From contig NZ_VDCH01000006.1 in the NCBI RefSeq assembly GCF_006265165.1, positions 56,628 to 120,627 of the forward strand: a DNA stretch of 64,000 bases, read 5' to 3'. This document shows positions 1-9,848 of the stretch, piece after piece. Source of the DNA: Chlorobaculum thiosulfatiphilum. GTDB taxonomy: Bacteria > Bacteroidota > Chlorobiia > Chlorobiales > Chlorobiaceae. Both the position numbers and the translations under genes were made by a program. Numbering within the stretch: the stretch's first letter is position 1; every line of letters begins with the position of its first letter. The notes beneath the pieces are model-generated. The model worked only from the letters and a program-made list of their open reading frames with translations. It ran no database searches and was not told the origin of the DNA.

Positions 1-156
1 GTTACCTTGAAGTTCGAGTCGGGTTGCAGCAGCTCGAAAACCATGTTTATTCAAAGGTTGCTCGATGCTGGATTGCCCGTTACCGTCAGAAAAAGTCAGG
101 GCGCAGCCATCAATGCAGCATGCGGACAACTGGCTACCCGGACTGTACGGAAATAA
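1..156 (+). CDS. rlmN: 23S rRNA/tRNA adenine-C2 methyltransferase RlmN, C-terminal fragment
   Basis: Frame 1 is open from the first base to a TAA at 154-156, giving the last 51 residues of a protein that begins outside the window. The ending [19 protein letters not shown] matches the conserved RlmN C-terminus (VTVR-S-G-DI-AACGQL), including the cysteine that in this family carries the methyl group during catalysis. RlmN is a radical-SAM enzyme that methylates A2503 of 23S rRNA and A37 of some tRNAs. The radical-SAM CxxxCxxC cluster would lie upstream and cannot be seen. The family call is firm on this short motif, but whether the rest of the gene is intact is unknown. Confidence 0.85.
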   Translation, partial: VTLKFESGCSSSKTMFIQRLLDAGLPVTVRKSQGAAINAACGQLATRTVRK

Positions 157-230
157 CGGCTTGAAACCGAAGAAATCTTTAACCGGCCCATCTCATGGAT
201 CTATCCTCTTTCCTCCCCTTCAGAGACGAA

Positions 231-962
231 ATGGTCAAGGTCTATCACTGCTTGACCAATAATGCGACCCACACCTCCGAAAAACCGGTTTTCAGTGAAC
301 TCAAGGTTCGCCGCTACTCCTGCCCGATTGACGATGTTGCCGAATTTATCAACAACAAAATAGAAGGCTGGGTTGGCTGGGGTCTCAAAAACCAGAAAAC
401 GGCTGTCGGCGGCATGAAAACCATCCGTGCCGAAGTCTCCTCGTTCGCCCTGCTCGGCATGAAGATCGATGTCACTTTCGGACTGGTTGAAGAAACAGAC
501 ATAAACGGCCGCAAAATCACCACGGTCAATGGCAAGGCGCACACCAGGATCGACTCTAAAGGCGACCTTGGCGAAAGCCGCAGGATGCTCAGAATGATGC
601 TGGTCGCGCTCGATTTCGAGTTCAGGCCGCAGATCGTGCACGAAGATGAGTACGTTCATCGCTCCATCGATCCGAAAAACTCGAGCGCCGCATTCCAGGA
701 GCTTTTCAATGAATCCACGCTCGAACACCGGCCAAGCTCACCGAAAGCCAAGCCCATCGAGCTGAAAAAACCCGCCAAACAGCAGATAGAGTTCAAGTCA
801 TCCAAAAGTAGTGGAGAAACCGTAAAAACCGCAGTTTCATCCCAAGCCATCCCGGTCGTCCAGAATGGCGCACAGTCGTCCGCCCCGGATCAGGATGTCG
901 AAGAGGTGAAGAAACCTGCGAAACCGAAAATTACCGTCATCTCCCTGAAGAAAAATTCATAA
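231..962 (+). CDS. Conserved hypothetical protein, possibly Chlorobi-restricted
   Basis: A protein of 243 residues that I do not recognise. Residues 1-140 look like a compact folded domain ([15 protein letters not shown] at the start, then mixed alpha/beta). About the last 80 residues are low-complexity and rich in Lys, Pro and Ser (KKPAK repeated), suggesting a disordered basic tail. There is no signal peptide or membrane segment. I chose the ATG at 231 because GAGACGAA precedes it; an in-frame ATG at 195 adds 12 residues but has no ribosome binding site. The stop is 14 bases before adk on the same strand, so the two are probably co-transcribed. Function unknown. Confidence 0.7.
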   Translation: MVKVYHCLTNNATHTSEKPVFSELKVRRYSCPIDDVAEFINNKIEGWVGWGLKNQKTAVGGMKTIRAEVSSFALLGMKIDVTFGLVEETDINGRKITTVNGKAHTRIDSKGDLGESRRMLRMMLVALDFEFRPQIVHEDEYVHRSIDPKNSSAAFQELFNESTLEHRPSSPKAKPIELKKPAKQQIEFKSSKSSGETVKTAVSSQAIPVVQNGAQSSAPDQDVEEVKKPAKPKITVISLKKNS

Positions 963-976
963 AAGGACATCGTTTC

Positions 977-1633
977 ATGAGAGTCATCCTGTTGGGCGCG
1001 CCGGGCGCCGGCAAAGGAACACAGGCACAATACATTTCAGAAGCTTTCGGCATACCCCAGATATCGACCGGCGACATGCTGCGCGCCGCCGTCAAAGCCG
1101 CCACGCCGCTCGGCCTTGCCGCTAAAAAGGTCATGGATGAAGGGGGGCTCGTACCGGACGACATTATCATTAGCCTTGTCAAAGAGCGCCTCGAACAGTC
1201 TGATTGCGTTAATGGCTGCCTCTTCGACGGATTCCCTCGCACCCTGGGCCAGGCCGAAGCATTGAGAGCCGAAGGCATCAACATCGACTACATCATCGAA
1301 ATCGCTGTCCCCGACGAAGAGATCATCAAACGCATGAGCGGACGCCGCGTCCATCTCGCTTCGGGCCGCACCTACCACGTCGTGTTCAACCCGCCCGCCG
1401 TGCCAGACACGGACGACGTCACCGGCGAGCTGCTGGTGCAGCGTGACGACGATTGCGAACAGACCGTGCGCAAGCGCCTGAAAGCCTATCACGAACTGAC
1501 CGAACCGCTCATCGGCTACTACCGGAACCTGTCGATGAACGGCTCGGCTGATGCTCCGAAATACTCAAGTATCACGGGGATCGGCGGAGTCGAACAGATC
1601 AAAAAAGAGGTCATCGCCGCCCTCAACAGTTGA
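977..1633 (+). CDS. adk: Adenylate kinase
   Basis: Cytoplasmic nucleotide kinase that interconverts ATP + AMP and 2 ADP. The 218-residue length is that of the long-LID bacterial form. The P-loop [10 protein letters not shown] lies at residues 7-16 and the AMP-site signature DGFPRT near residue 85. The LID (about residues 125-165) has the [15 protein letters not shown] motif and lacks the four cysteines of zinc-binding forms. The start ATG follows AAAAGGACATCGTTTC, with GGA as the ribosome binding site. It sits 14 bases downstream of the hypothetical gene and is followed by a clear terminator. Confidence 0.97.
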   Translation: MRVILLGAPGAGKGTQAQYISEAFGIPQISTGDMLRAAVKAATPLGLAAKKVMDEGGLVPDDIIISLVKERLEQSDCVNGCLFDGFPRTLGQAEALRAEGINIDYIIEIAVPDEEIIKRMSGRRVHLASGRTYHVVFNPPAVPDTDDVTGELLVQRDDDCEQTVRKRLKAYHELTEPLIGYYRNLSMNGSADAPKYSSITGIGGVEQIKKEVIAALNS

Positions 1634-1678
1634 TGCGGGCGAGCACATAAACGCCGAAAATAACCAGCACACAAAAAA

Positions 1679-1703
1679 GCCAGCATACATTGCTGGCTTT
1701 TTT
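1679..1703 (+). terminator. Rho-independent terminator after adk
   Basis: GCCAGC (1679-1684) and GCTGGC (1692-1697) form a stem extended by an A-run on the left and a T-run at 1698-1703 on the right. The flanking A and T runs would also let it act on the opposite strand. It lies 46 bases past the adk stop. Confidence 0.85.
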
Positions 1704-1738
1704 GAATTATGAGTGATGAATTTTGAATTATGAATTGA
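1704..1738. repeat. AATTATGAATT-type AT-rich tandem patch
   Basis: Short tandem units of the form GAATTATGA / TGAATTTTGAATTATGAATTG. The reverse-complement form of the same unit (ATTCATAATTC) occurs at 38520-38553. Its position just after a terminator suggests a dispersed intergenic repeat. No function is evident. Confidence 0.5.
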
Positions 1739-1851
1739 AGAAATGCCGCATCGTGATCACGTTGTCATTGCATTGTTTTCACCCTGTTGTCCTTGTTGCC
1801 CTTTTCATCCCTAAAGTCCTTACAGCCCTTTTTTTAGCCTTCTGACTGCCG

Positions 1852-4281
1852 ATGCTTGCGATTGTCTATGTAGAGCGAATCTATCGTGACGAGCCGTTTC
1901 TTCTGACGGTGCCGGAGGGACTCGAGGCGACAATTCAGCCGGGTTGCCAGGCGCTGCTGAGCCTCGCCCGCCACAAGGCGTCCGCGTACGTCGGCTACGT
2001 CTGGTCGCTGGATGCGGCGGGCGACGGCGAGCCTGAAGGCGAAGTGCTCGACCTGCTCAACGGCGGTGTTCCGGTGCTGACGCCGGTATTGCTGAAACTC
2101 GCCCTCTGGATTTCGGACTACTACGCCGCCTTGCCCATCGACTGCCTCTCCACCGCCGTTCCGGCTCCGCTCAGAAGCGTCGTCGATGACGTGGTGGAGC
2201 TTGCCGGCTTCCAGCTCGAAAGCCCCGAAACGAGAATCAAAAGCACCGGTCTGCGCCGGAGCATTTTGAAGGCGCTGGCGACGGCAAAGCGGCTGACCGT
2301 GCGCCAGCTCCGCAAGCGACTGGGGCGCAAGGAGCTTTACAGCGCCATCGCCGAACTTGAACGCGCCGGGCTGGTCACGGTGCGCAAGAGCTTCGTGGAG
2401 ACGAAGCCTCGCACCGTCACGGCGTGGCGGCTGGCGGCGGCGCTGCCCGAAGAGCCGGAAAACCTTCTCGCCCGCTCGCGCAGAAAACGGGAGGCGTTCG
2501 AGCTGCTTTCCTCGCGCCCGGAACAACGATTCCTGGCTGGTGAAGGCGGCATTTCGCGAGCGGTGTTCAACGGCCTCGTCGCGATGGGCCTCGTCGAGAA
2601 AACCGAAACCGCCGCGCCCGCCCGCGAAAGTCTGCGCTTCGACGAGCCGCAAAAAAAGATCACCTCGCTCGGCAAGCACCAGCAGATCGCACTCGACGCA
2701 CTTGGCGAGGCGCTGCGCCAGAAGCGCTTCCAGACCTTTCTGTTGCACGGCGTGACCGGCAGCGGCAAGACGCTGGTCTATATCGAGCTGCTCCGGCGCG
2801 TACTCGCCGAGGGCAAGACCGCCATCGTGCTGGTGCCGGAAATCTCCCTCACGCCGCAGACCGCCGCCCGCTTCCGCCACTATTTCGGCGATGACATCCA
2901 GATCATGCACAGCGCCATGAGCGACCGTGAGAAGTACGACGCCTGGCAGCGGCTGCGGCAAGGCAAGGCCCGCATCGCCCTCGGCGCTCGCTCGACCATC
3001 TTCGCGCCGCTGGAGAATGTCGGGGCGATCATCGTGGACGAGGAGCACGACGCCGCCTACAAGCAGGATCGCACGCCGCGCTACCACGCCCGCGACACGG
3101 CGGTGATGCGGGCAAAATTCGAGAACGCCCTCTGTGTGCTCGGCTCGGCCACGCCGTCGTTCGAGTCGTACCGGAACGCGCTCGAGGGCAAGTACGCGCT
3201 GCTCGAACTGCCGGAGCGCGTGGACAACGCCCGGATGCCCTCGATCGAGCTGGTCTGGATGCCCGGCAGCCAGCGCGTCACGCCGTCGATCTCCGGCGCG
3301 CTCTACGACGCCATCCGCCTCCGGCTCCAACGCAACGAGCAGGTGATCCTGCTGCAAAACCGCCGGGGCTTCGCGGGCAGCATTCTCTGCTTCGACTGCG
3401 GCCACTCGCCGCAATGCCGCCACTGCAACATCCCGCTGGTCTATCACGCAAGCGACCAGAGCCTGCGATGCCACTACTGCGGCCACATCGAACCGTTCCG
3501 GCAAACGTGCCCGGCCTGCAAATCGGAAAACCTCTTCTACAAAAGCAGCGGCACCGAGCGCATCGAGGAGGAGCTGAACGAGCTCTTCCCCGGCGAGAGG
3601 ATTCTGCGCATGGACATCGACACCACCTCGACCAAGGACGCCCACGCCTCGATGCTGACCGCCTTCCGCGAAAAGAGCGCCCGCATTCTGCTCGGCACAC
3701 AAATGGTCGCCAAGGGGCTGGACTTCCCGGAGGTGACGCTCGTCGGTGTGCTGATGGCCGACATCGGCCTGAACCTCCCCGACTTCCGCGCCTCGGAGCG
3801 CATCTACTCGCTCCTGATGCAGGTGGCCGGACGGGCGGGACGCTCATCGATGCCCGGCGAGGTGCTGCTTCAGCTCTACAACCGCGACAACGAACTGTTC
3901 CAGCACGTCATCCGCGCCGACTATCGCCACTTTTTCGAGGCCGAGATGGCCTCCCGGCGAGAACTCGCCTACCCGCCATTCACCCGCCTCGTCAAGCTCG
4001 AGTGCTCCTCGCCCTCGGAGGCGGTGGCGGAAAAAGGGGCGCTGGCGCTGCGAGAGCATCTGCGCCCGCACCTGCCGGAAGCGTTCGGCGCGATCCTCGG
4101 CCCGGCCCCGGCAGGCATCAACAGAATAAAGAACCGTTACCGCTACCAGCTCATCCTCAAGCTCACCGGCATCAAGCTCTCCGCCACCCTGCTCCGGCAG
4201 GTGCAGTACGACACCCTCAACGCTTTTCGGGGAGAAAATCTCGTCATCACCGTTGACGTCGATCCCCAGCATCTGCTGTAA
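1852..4281 (+). CDS. priA: Primosomal protein N' (replication restart helicase PriA)
   Basis: A 3'-to-5' superfamily 2 helicase that recognises stalled forks and reloads the replisome. The N-terminal ~110 residues match the PriA 3'-OH-binding domain. The helicase core has Walker A GVTGSGKT near residue 302 and the DEAH-type box VDEEHDAAY near residue 398. The zinc-binding insert, about residues 505-565, contains CFDCGHSPQCRHC, CHYCG and CPAC, giving the eight cysteines expected for two zinc ions. Helicase motifs V-VI (GTQMVAKGLDFP, QVAGRAGR) follow. At 809 residues it is full length for the family. The gene stands alone between the adk terminator and the doxX-like gene. Confidence 0.96.
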   Translation: MLAIVYVERIYRDEPFLLTVPEGLEATIQPGCQALLSLARHKASAYVGYVWSLDAAGDGEPEGEVLDLLNGGVPVLTPVLLKLALWISDYYAALPIDCLSTAVPAPLRSVVDDVVELAGFQLESPETRIKSTGLRRSILKALATAKRLTVRQLRKRLGRKELYSAIAELERAGLVTVRKSFVETKPRTVTAWRLAAALPEEPENLLARSRRKREAFELLSSRPEQRFLAGEGGISRAVFNGLVAMGLVEKTETAAPARESLRFDEPQKKITSLGKHQQIALDALGEALRQKRFQTFLLHGVTGSGKTLVYIELLRRVLAEGKTAIVLVPEISLTPQTAARFRHYFGDDIQIMHSAMSDREKYDAWQRLRQGKARIALGARSTIFAPLENVGAIIVDEEHDAAYKQDRTPRYHARDTAVMRAKFENALCVLGSATPSFESYRNALEGKYALLELPERVDNARMPSIELVWMPGSQRVTPSISGALYDAIRLRLQRNEQVILLQNRRGFAGSILCFDCGHSPQCRHCNIPLVYHASDQSLRCHYCGHIEPFRQTCPACKSENLFYKSSGTERIEEELNELFPGERILRMDIDTTSTKDAHASMLTAFREKSARILLGTQMVAKGLDFPEVTLVGVLMADIGLNLPDFRASERIYSLLMQVAGRAGRSSMPGEVLLQLYNRDNELFQHVIRADYRHFFEAEMASRRELAYPPFTRLVKLECSSPSEAVAEKGALALREHLRPHLPEAFGAILGPAPAGINRIKNRYRYQLILKLTGIKLSATLLRQVQYDTLNAFRGENLVITVDVDPQHLL

Positions 4282-4378
4282 AGAGGTTTTTTTATCGTAA
4301 ATTTGATGCGACTGGCGGCTGTCGCAAGCATGGACTACGACCCGCGAATTGCAACATTGAACCATTGTTCCGCAGGCC

Positions 4379-4915
4379 ATGACCGATTTCGAGTGGAAAC
4401 CCGGCTACCTGAAAACGCACAAGCTCAAGGCATCTGGCGTCATCGCCATCCTTGCGCTCCGGTACCTCTACACCTCGCTCTTCATCTACGGCTTCGTCCA
4501 TAAAATCATGCGCGACTGGATGTGGAGCGACATACTGACGCAACACTTCAAGAAACGATTGCATGAGCTGCTCGCCACAAACGCCGCGCCCGGCTCCATC
4601 GAGGCGACCGTCGCCCTGTGGCAGGCGTCGTATCTGGAGCACTTCGCCCTGCCGCTGGTCGTGCCCATCGCCTGGATCGTCACCATCGGCGAACTCATCA
4701 TCGGCGTCGCGCTGCTCCTTGGCGTCAGTACGCGCCTCAACGCGGCTTTCGGCCTCTTCATGCTGCTCAACTTCGCGGCTGGCGGTTACTACAACCTGAC
4801 TATTCCGCCGCTGGTCACGATTTCGATTCTGCTCATCCTGCTGCCGACCGGCCACTGGCTCGGCCTCGACCGCCGTCTCAACAGAAAATATCCGGAGTCA
4901 CCATGGTTCAAATAA
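4379..4915 (+). CDS. DoxX/DoxD-like integral membrane protein
   Basis: A 178-residue inner-membrane protein with four predicted hydrophobic segments, around residues 20-40, 85-115, 118-135 and 138-158. The segment IGELIIGVALLLGVSTRLNA and the LPTGHWLGLDRRL ending resemble the DoxX / TQO small-subunit DoxD family. In that family DoxD is part of a thiosulfate:quinone oxidoreductase in some archaea, but most bacterial DoxX proteins have no assigned reaction, so a sulfur role is only a guess. Its last 13 bases overlap the start of the following TPR gene, so the two are translationally coupled. Confidence 0.8.
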   Translation: MTDFEWKPGYLKTHKLKASGVIAILALRYLYTSLFIYGFVHKIMRDWMWSDILTQHFKKRLHELLATNAAPGSIEATVALWQASYLEHFALPLVVPIAWIVTIGELIIGVALLLGVSTRLNAAFGLFMLLNFAAGGYYNLTIPPLVTISILLILLPTGHWLGLDRRLNRKYPESPWFK

Positions 4916-5751
4916 AAGACGCGCCAATACCGCTTCGGGCAAAAAACCGTCGGCGAAAAACCGTGACCACACTTCTGGTGGCGCTGTTTTTCATGGCCTC
5001 ACAACCGCTTGACGGAAATACGGCAAGCAAAGCTGGCGAAAACACTGCGCTCGACGCAGCCGATCAGGCATTCAAATCACTTCGCTACGAAAAAGCAGAC
5101 TCACTCTACAATGTGGTGATCCAGGAGGGGAAAGAGTCGTCAGACCTGTACTGGAAGCTCGCCCGCCTGAACATCAGCATCGCCGAAGCGATACCTCCGT
5201 CCGAGCGGGAAAAACGGATGCTCTGGTACGCCAAGGCGGTCGAATACGGGCGAAAGGCGGTGCAGCTCGACGAAAACAACGCGAGCGCTCACACCTGGCT
5301 TGCCGCAGCGTTGGCCCTGAAGGCCGACAAGATCGGCTCGAAAGAGAAGTTGAACAAAGCTGCCGAGATCAAACGCGAACTCGACAAAGCGCTGGAGCTG
5401 AACCCGCACGACGACGTCGCATGGTCGATGCTTGGCTCATACAACTTCGAGGCATCGAAAATCGGATGGTTCAGCCGGTTCATGGGAAGCACCTTTGTCG
5501 GGCAAATGCCCAAAGGCAGCCGTGACGAGGCGGAAAAGAATTTCAAGAAGGCGATCAGCCTCAATCCGAGAGTCATCAGGCACTACCACGAACTGGCCCT
5601 GCTCTACCTCGAAGAGGACAGAAAACAGGAGGCGCTGAACACCTTGCGAATGGCTGCAACCAAACCGGTACTCATGAAAAGCGATGTGCGACGCCTCAAA
5701 AAGATCCGGCAGTTCATCGCCAGACTATCGAAAGAGCTGGAAGAAAAGTGA
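4903..5751 (+). CDS. Exported TPR protein
   Basis: A 282-residue protein with a basic N-terminus and a hydrophobic stretch (VTTLLVALFFMASQPL, about residues 19-34) that reads as a signal peptide or anchor. At least four TPR-like helical pairs follow, including AVEYGRKAVQLDENNASAH and AEKNFKKAISLNPRVIRHYH. I placed the start at the ATG at 4903, preceded by CCGGAG; the longer open frame upstream is the shadow of the doxX-like gene. Similar proteins are annotated as mitochondrial regulator-of-microtubule-dynamics-like TPR proteins, but no bacterial function is known. It is probably a periplasmic scaffold working with the overlapping membrane protein. Confidence 0.8.
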   Translation: MVQIKDAPIPLRAKNRRRKTVTTLLVALFFMASQPLDGNTASKAGENTALDAADQAFKSLRYEKADSLYNVVIQEGKESSDLYWKLARLNISIAEAIPPSEREKRMLWYAKAVEYGRKAVQLDENNASAHTWLAAALALKADKIGSKEKLNKAAEIKRELDKALELNPHDDVAWSMLGSYNFEASKIGWFSRFMGSTFVGQMPKGSRDEAEKNFKKAISLNPRVIRHYHELALLYLEEDRKQEALNTLRMAATKPVLMKSDVRRLKKIRQFIARLSKELEEK

Positions 5752-5781
5752 AGCGGTAAAGAGTTGGCGCTTGTTTTAATT

Positions 5782-5812
5782 GATCAGTCCGATCGGTCTG
5801 ATCCGACTGATC
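5782..5812. terminator. GATCAGTC inverted repeat between convergent genes
   Basis: GATCAGTC (5782-5789) and GACTGATC (5805-5812) are perfect inverted arms around CGATCGGTCTGATCC. It lies between the convergent TPR and aroQ genes and may terminate both. The CGATCGG/TCTGATCC wording resembles the GATCGGACGGATT patch at 38418-38461, so it may also belong to a dispersed intergenic repeat. Confidence 0.45.
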
Positions 5813-5813
5813 T

Positions 5814-6251
5814 TCAATCTCGCAAAAGCAGCGCCCGCACACCGAGGTGGTAGCTCTCGACGCCGAAGCCGGCGATCACGCCGATGCAGACGGCGGAGAG
5901 CACCGAATGGTGGCGGAACTCCTCACGCTTGTGCACGTTGGAGAGGTGCACCTCGACCACCGGCGCCTTGATGGCGCTGATGGCGTCGCGCAGAGCGATC
6001 GAGTAGTGCGTGAAAGCGCCCGCGTTGAGCACCACCCCCGCGCAGCCTCCCCGCTCTTCGACCTCGAAGAGCTTTTCTATAAGCGCTCCCTCGTACTCCG
6101 ACTGAAAAAACTCGAACGTCACCTCCGGAAACGCCCCGGCGATGCCGCGATTGATTTCGTCGAGGGTGAGGCTGCCGTAAACTTCAGGCTCGCGCTTGCC
6201 GAGTCGTGAAAGATTCGGCCCGTTCATGACCAGGATGGAGGTCGCGCTCAT
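5814..6251 (-). CDS. aroQ: 3-dehydroquinate dehydratase, type II
   Basis: Third step of the shikimate pathway: dehydration of 3-dehydroquinate to 3-dehydroshikimate. The 145-residue length is typical for the dodecameric type II enzyme. The N-terminal MNGPNLSRLGKREPEVYG holds the catalytic arginine and tyrosine; the usual NLNLLG is NLSRLG here. NAGAFTHYSIALRDA and HLSNVHKREEFRHHS carry the substrate-binding and catalytic histidine regions. It is the last gene of the leftward run with hslU 17 bases upstream. Confidence 0.96.
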   Translation of the reverse strand: MSATSILVMNGPNLSRLGKREPEVYGSLTLDEINRGIAGAFPEVTFEFFQSEYEGALIEKLFEVEERGGCAGVVLNAGAFTHYSIALRDAISAIKAPVVEVHLSNVHKREEFRHHSVLSAVCIGVIAGFGVESYHLGVRALLLRD

Positions 6252-6268
6252 GGGTGCTCCGGTTTGGC

Positions 6269-7768
6269 TTAGAGGATATACTGGCTCAAATCCCTGTCGG
6301 CAACCACCTTGCCAAGCTTTTCACGCACCTGGTCGGCGTCGATGACCACCCTGTTTCCTGCAATTCTGCCGTCAGTGAGCATCTCCGGAACGCCGAACAT
6401 CAGCTCTTCGAGCAGGTTGGTCAGAATCGTGTGCAGCCGCCGCGCGCCGATATTCTCGACGGTCTCGTTCACCTTTGCCGCCGTCCGGGCGATTTCGCGG
6501 ATCGATTCATCGGTGAATTCGAGGTCGATCTGTTCGGTCCGGAGCATGGCGCGGTACTGCTTGATGAGCGCGTTGCGCGGCTGGGTGAGGATCAGGTAGA
6601 AATCCTCCTCGGTGAGGCTTTTCAGCTCGACCCGGATGGGGAAACGCCCCTGGAGTTCCGGAATGAGGTCGGAGGGACGGGCCACGTGGAACGCGCCGGA
6701 GGCGATGAAAAGCACGTGGTCGGTCTTGACGACGCCGTACTTGGTCGAAACCGCCGAGCCTTCGACGATGGGCAACAGGTCGCGCTGCACCCCTTCGCGG
6801 CTGACGTCCGGCCCCTTGCCGCCAGCGCCGGTGGTGGGCGCGGCGATCTTGTCGATCTCGTCGATGAAGACGATGCCCGACTCCTCGACCTTGCGGAGCG
6901 CCTCCTTGACGACGGCGTCCATGTCGATGAGCTTCTGCACCTCCTCCTGTTCGAGCAGCTTGCGGGCTTCGGCGATGGTCAGGCGGCGCTTTTTCTTCTT
7001 TTTCGGCATCCCGCTCATCAAGTCCTGCATAATGCCGCCGATCTCCTCCATCTGCCCGAGCGGGCCGAAAATCTGCATCATGCCGCCCGGCCCGTCGCCG
7101 CTGATTTCGAGTTCGATCTGGCGATCCTCCATCCTGCCGGCACGCAGCCGTTCGAGCATTTTCTGGCGGCTTTTGCGGTTGACTTCACGTTCGAGATTCT
7201 TCTCCTCGATGAGTTCCTCTTCACCCGAAACGACGAGCGCCTCCTCCTCTTCGCTGGCATGATCCAGCTCCTCGACGCCGCTGACGGGAGGCAGCAAGAT
7301 GTCAAGCAGACGCTCCTCGACGAGCAGCGCCGCCTTTTCGCGAACCTCCTCCGATTTTTCGCTCCGCACCATCGCCACCGACTGCTCGACCAGGTCGCGG
7401 ATCATCGACTCGACGTCGCGCCCCACGTAGCCGACCTCGGTGAACTTCGAGGCTTCGACCTTCACGAATGGCGCGCGGGCCAGCTTTGCCAGCCGCCGGG
7501 CGATCTCGGTCTTGCCGACGCCGGTCGGGCCGATCATAATGATGTTGTTCGGCATGATCTCGTCGCGCAGCTCCTCGCTCACGTTCTGGCGGCGAAGCCG
7601 GTTGCGCAGGGCGATGGCCACCGATTTCTTGGCATCTTTCTGGCCGATGATGTATTTGTCGAGCTGCTCGACGATCTGCGTCGGCGTGAGCTGCTCCTTG
7701 TCGATGAGTTTCACCGGAGAAGCCTGGGGTTCATCCGGCTGGGTCATATCCTGAATATCGTTGTTCAT
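6269..7768 (-). CDS. hslU: ATP-dependent protease ATPase subunit HslU
   Basis: AAA+ unfoldase that feeds substrates to the HslV peptidase. Walker [19 protein letters not shown] lies near residue 80 and Walker [15 protein letters not shown] near residue 300. At 499 residues it is longer than the ~443 of the E. coli protein. The extra length is in the intermediate I-domain, where an acidic stretch and a KKKKKRR basic run (about residues 249-255) are visible. The C-terminus ends in YIL, matching the tail that inserts into HslV. It lies directly downstream of hslV. Confidence 0.96.
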   Translation of the reverse strand: MNNDIQDMTQPDEPQASPVKLIDKEQLTPTQIVEQLDKYIIGQKDAKKSVAIALRNRLRRQNVSEELRDEIMPNNIIMIGPTGVGKTEIARRLAKLARAPFVKVEASKFTEVGYVGRDVESMIRDLVEQSVAMVRSEKSEEVREKAALLVEERLLDILLPPVSGVEELDHASEEEEALVVSGEEELIEEKNLEREVNRKSRQKMLERLRAGRMEDRQIELEISGDGPGGMMQIFGPLGQMEEIGGIMQDLMSGMPKKKKKRRLTIAEARKLLEQEEVQKLIDMDAVVKEALRKVEESGIVFIDEIDKIAAPTTGAGGKGPDVSREGVQRDLLPIVEGSAVSTKYGVVKTDHVLFIASGAFHVARPSDLIPELQGRFPIRVELKSLTEEDFYLILTQPRNALIKQYRAMLRTEQIDLEFTDESIREIARTAAKVNETVENIGARRLHTILTNLLEELMFGVPEMLTDGRIAGNRVVIDADQVREKLGKVVADRDLSQYIL

Positions 7769-7813
7769 TGGTTTCGTTCGGGGGTTTCATAAAGGTGAAC
7801 CCGAAGCACGGGG

Positions 7814-8359
7814 TCACAGGGTTTCGATGACAATGTGGTCGTTGGTGTAAATGCAAATTTCAGAGGCGGTTTGCAGGCTTTCGCGAACGATCTGTTCGGC
7901 GGAGAGCGAGGTGTGCTTCATGAGCGCCCGCGCTGCGGCCAAGGCGTACATGCTGCCGCTGCCGATAGCCACAATGCCGTCCTCCGGCTCGATGACGTCG
8001 CCCGTGCCGGAGATGATGAGCGCCTTGTCCTGGCTGACGACGGCCAGCATCGCTTCGAGACGGCGAAGGTATTTGTCGGTGCGCCAATCCTTTGCGAGTT
8101 CGACGGCGGCGCGTTCGAGCTTGCCGCTGTAGGCTTCGAGCTTCGCCTCGAACCGGTCGAGCAGAGTGAGCGCGTCGGCGGTGGCTCCGGCGAAACCGGT
8201 GATGAACTTGCCTTGATAGAGGCGGCGAATTTTGCGGGTGGAGTGCTTCATGACGGTGGCGCCGAGTGTCATCTGGCCGTCGCTGCCAAGCGCGGCTTTG
8301 CCATCTTTGATGATGCCGATGACCGTAGTCGATCGTATCTGCGGTTTTTCGTAGCCCAT
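7814..8359 (-). CDS. hslV: ATP-dependent protease peptidase subunit HslV
   Basis: Proteasome-beta-like threonine peptidase of the HslUV complex. The sequence around residues 10-17 (RSTTVIGI) supplies the nucleophilic threonine exposed after propeptide removal. GSDGQMTLG and [12 protein letters not shown] are family signatures. The propeptide is about ten residues longer than in E. coli. Length is 181 residues. The gene is 45 bases upstream of hslU and 22 bases downstream of rpoN. Confidence 0.96.
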   Translation of the reverse strand: MGYEKPQIRSTTVIGIIKDGKAALGSDGQMTLGATVMKHSTRKIRRLYQGKFITGFAGATADALTLLDRFEAKLEAYSGKLERAAVELAKDWRTDKYLRRLEAMLAVVSQDKALIISGTGDVIEPEDGIVAIGSGSMYALAAARALMKHTSLSAEQIVRESLQTASEICIYTNDHIVIETL

Positions 8360-8381
8360 GGAATCGTAATCGAAATAATGA

Positions 8382-9842
8382 TTAACCTATTTTTTTCCTT
8401 AATCTTGCAACTGGAATTTGCATTTGTTCACGGTATTTTGCAACCGTGCGCCGGGCGATTTTCACCCTTTTTTCGCCAAGCAGTTCCCCGAGGCGTTCGT
8501 CGCTGAGCGGCTCGGCAGAGTTCTCCGCTTCGATCAGCTCGCGAAGCTGCTGCTTGATAATCCTCGACGAGGTCTCTTCACCCTCGCCGGTCGATAACGC
8601 GCCGCTGAAAAAGTACTTCAGCTCGAACACACCAAAGCGGGTCTGCACGTATTTTCCGTTCACCGCGCGGCTGATGGTCGAAATATCGTAGCCGCTCTCT
8701 TCGGCGATCGTCTTCATCACGAGCGGCTGGAGGTAGCGCGGGCCGTCAATGAAAAACCTCGCCTGCGCCACCAGCAGCGCCTCCATCACCTTCAGCAGCG
8801 TCTGGCGGCGGATTTGCAGCGCGGCGGCGAACTCGCCTGCCCGCTGGAGCTTCTGGCGCATGAACTGCCGATCCTCCTTTGGCACCTTCCGCTTCGAGAG
8901 CACCTCGCGGTACTCGTCAGAGACTCTCACCGACAGGCTGCCCCGGTCGTTCAGGGAAGCGAAGAGCGCGCCGTTTTCGTAGGTGACGATGAAATCGGGC
9001 GAAATATAGTGCCCCCCTTCATCGAAAAACACGCCACACGGATGCGGATCGAGCGACGTAATCACGCCAATAGCCGCTTCGAGCTGGCGCTTCTCCAGGT
9101 TCAGCTTTTTCAGCAACCGGTCGAAGCGCTTGTTCATGAAGTCGTCGAACGCTTCCTGGAGGATCGTCCGCGCCACCGACACCGCATCGGCGTCGTGCTC
9201 GCGCTCATAGACCGAAAGCTCGACCAGAAGCCGCTGCCGAAGATCGGCGACCGCCACGCCGGGCGGATCGAGGTACCAGATTTTTTGCTGAATCTCGCGA
9301 ACCTCCGCCAGTCTGGCCTCGATGCCAGACTGGCGCAAGCCGTCGATGATCACCTCCAGCTCCTCGGTCAGGTAGCCGTCGCTGTCGAGATTACCGAGAA
9401 TTTCGGCGGCGATGAGAACCTCGCGCTCTTCGACGCCCTCCTGAAGCGAGAGGTCGCGCAGCAGTTGCTCGTGAAAGGTGTCGTGCTGCACCGCCTGGAA
9501 AAAGCGCTCCTCGCCGCCACTCGAAGCCCCGCCGCCGCCCGTTCTGCCGACGGAAACGGTCTCGCGATTCCCGCCGTCAGCCCGCACCTTCATCGACGAG
9601 CGCTCGAAACGGGCCACCGAATCGAACAGCTCCGCCGAATCGCCGGAAGCCGTCTGCGCCGCGCCAGCCGTTCCATCATCCTGACGCCGCTCCTCGACCA
9701 GTTCGAGCATGGGGTTATCCTGAACCTCGTCATAAATCCGCTGCTCGAGCCGGGTCAAAGGCAGTTGCAGTAACTGGCTGGTCATCACCTGCTGCGCCGA
9801 CAACTGTGCCGTCTGGCGCTGCTGTAGTCTCATCTCCGCCAT
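8382..9842 (-). CDS. rpoN: RNA polymerase sigma-54 factor
   Basis: Alternative sigma factor that recognises -24/-12 promoters and needs AAA+ activators. The N-terminal region I is glutamine/leucine-rich ([20 protein letters not shown]). The C-terminal RpoN box is [15 protein letters not shown], close to the canonical [10 protein letters not shown]. The core-binding and DNA-binding helix regions are present in 486 residues, a normal length. It sits 6 bases after the DUF3109 gene stop and 22 bases before hslV, so it is probably part of one transcript. Confidence 0.96.
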   Translation of the reverse strand: MAEMRLQQRQTAQLSAQQVMTSQLLQLPLTRLEQRIYDEVQDNPMLELVEERRQDDGTAGAAQTASGDSAELFDSVARFERSSMKVRADGGNRETVSVGRTGGGGASSGGEERFFQAVQHDTFHEQLLRDLSLQEGVEEREVLIAAEILGNLDSDGYLTEELEVIIDGLRQSGIEARLAEVREIQQKIWYLDPPGVAVADLRQRLLVELSVYEREHDADAVSVARTILQEAFDDFMNKRFDRLLKKLNLEKRQLEAAIGVITSLDPHPCGVFFDEGGHYISPDFIVTYENGALFASLNDRGSLSVRVSDEYREVLSKRKVPKEDRQFMRQKLQRAGEFAAALQIRRQTLLKVMEALLVAQARFFIDGPRYLQPLVMKTIAEESGYDISTISRAVNGKYVQTRFGVFELKYFFSGALSTGEGEETSSRIIKQQLRELIEAENSAEPLSDERLGELLGEKRVKIARRTVAKYREQMQIPVARLRKKIG

Positions 9843-9848
9843 GATACT

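Noticed and set aside
1834..3702. Minus-strand open frame of 622 codons
   Set aside because: Antisense to priA, which has all helicase and zinc motifs.
6254..7792. Plus-strand open frame of 512 codons
   Set aside because: Antisense to hslU, whose Walker motifs and I-domain are clear.
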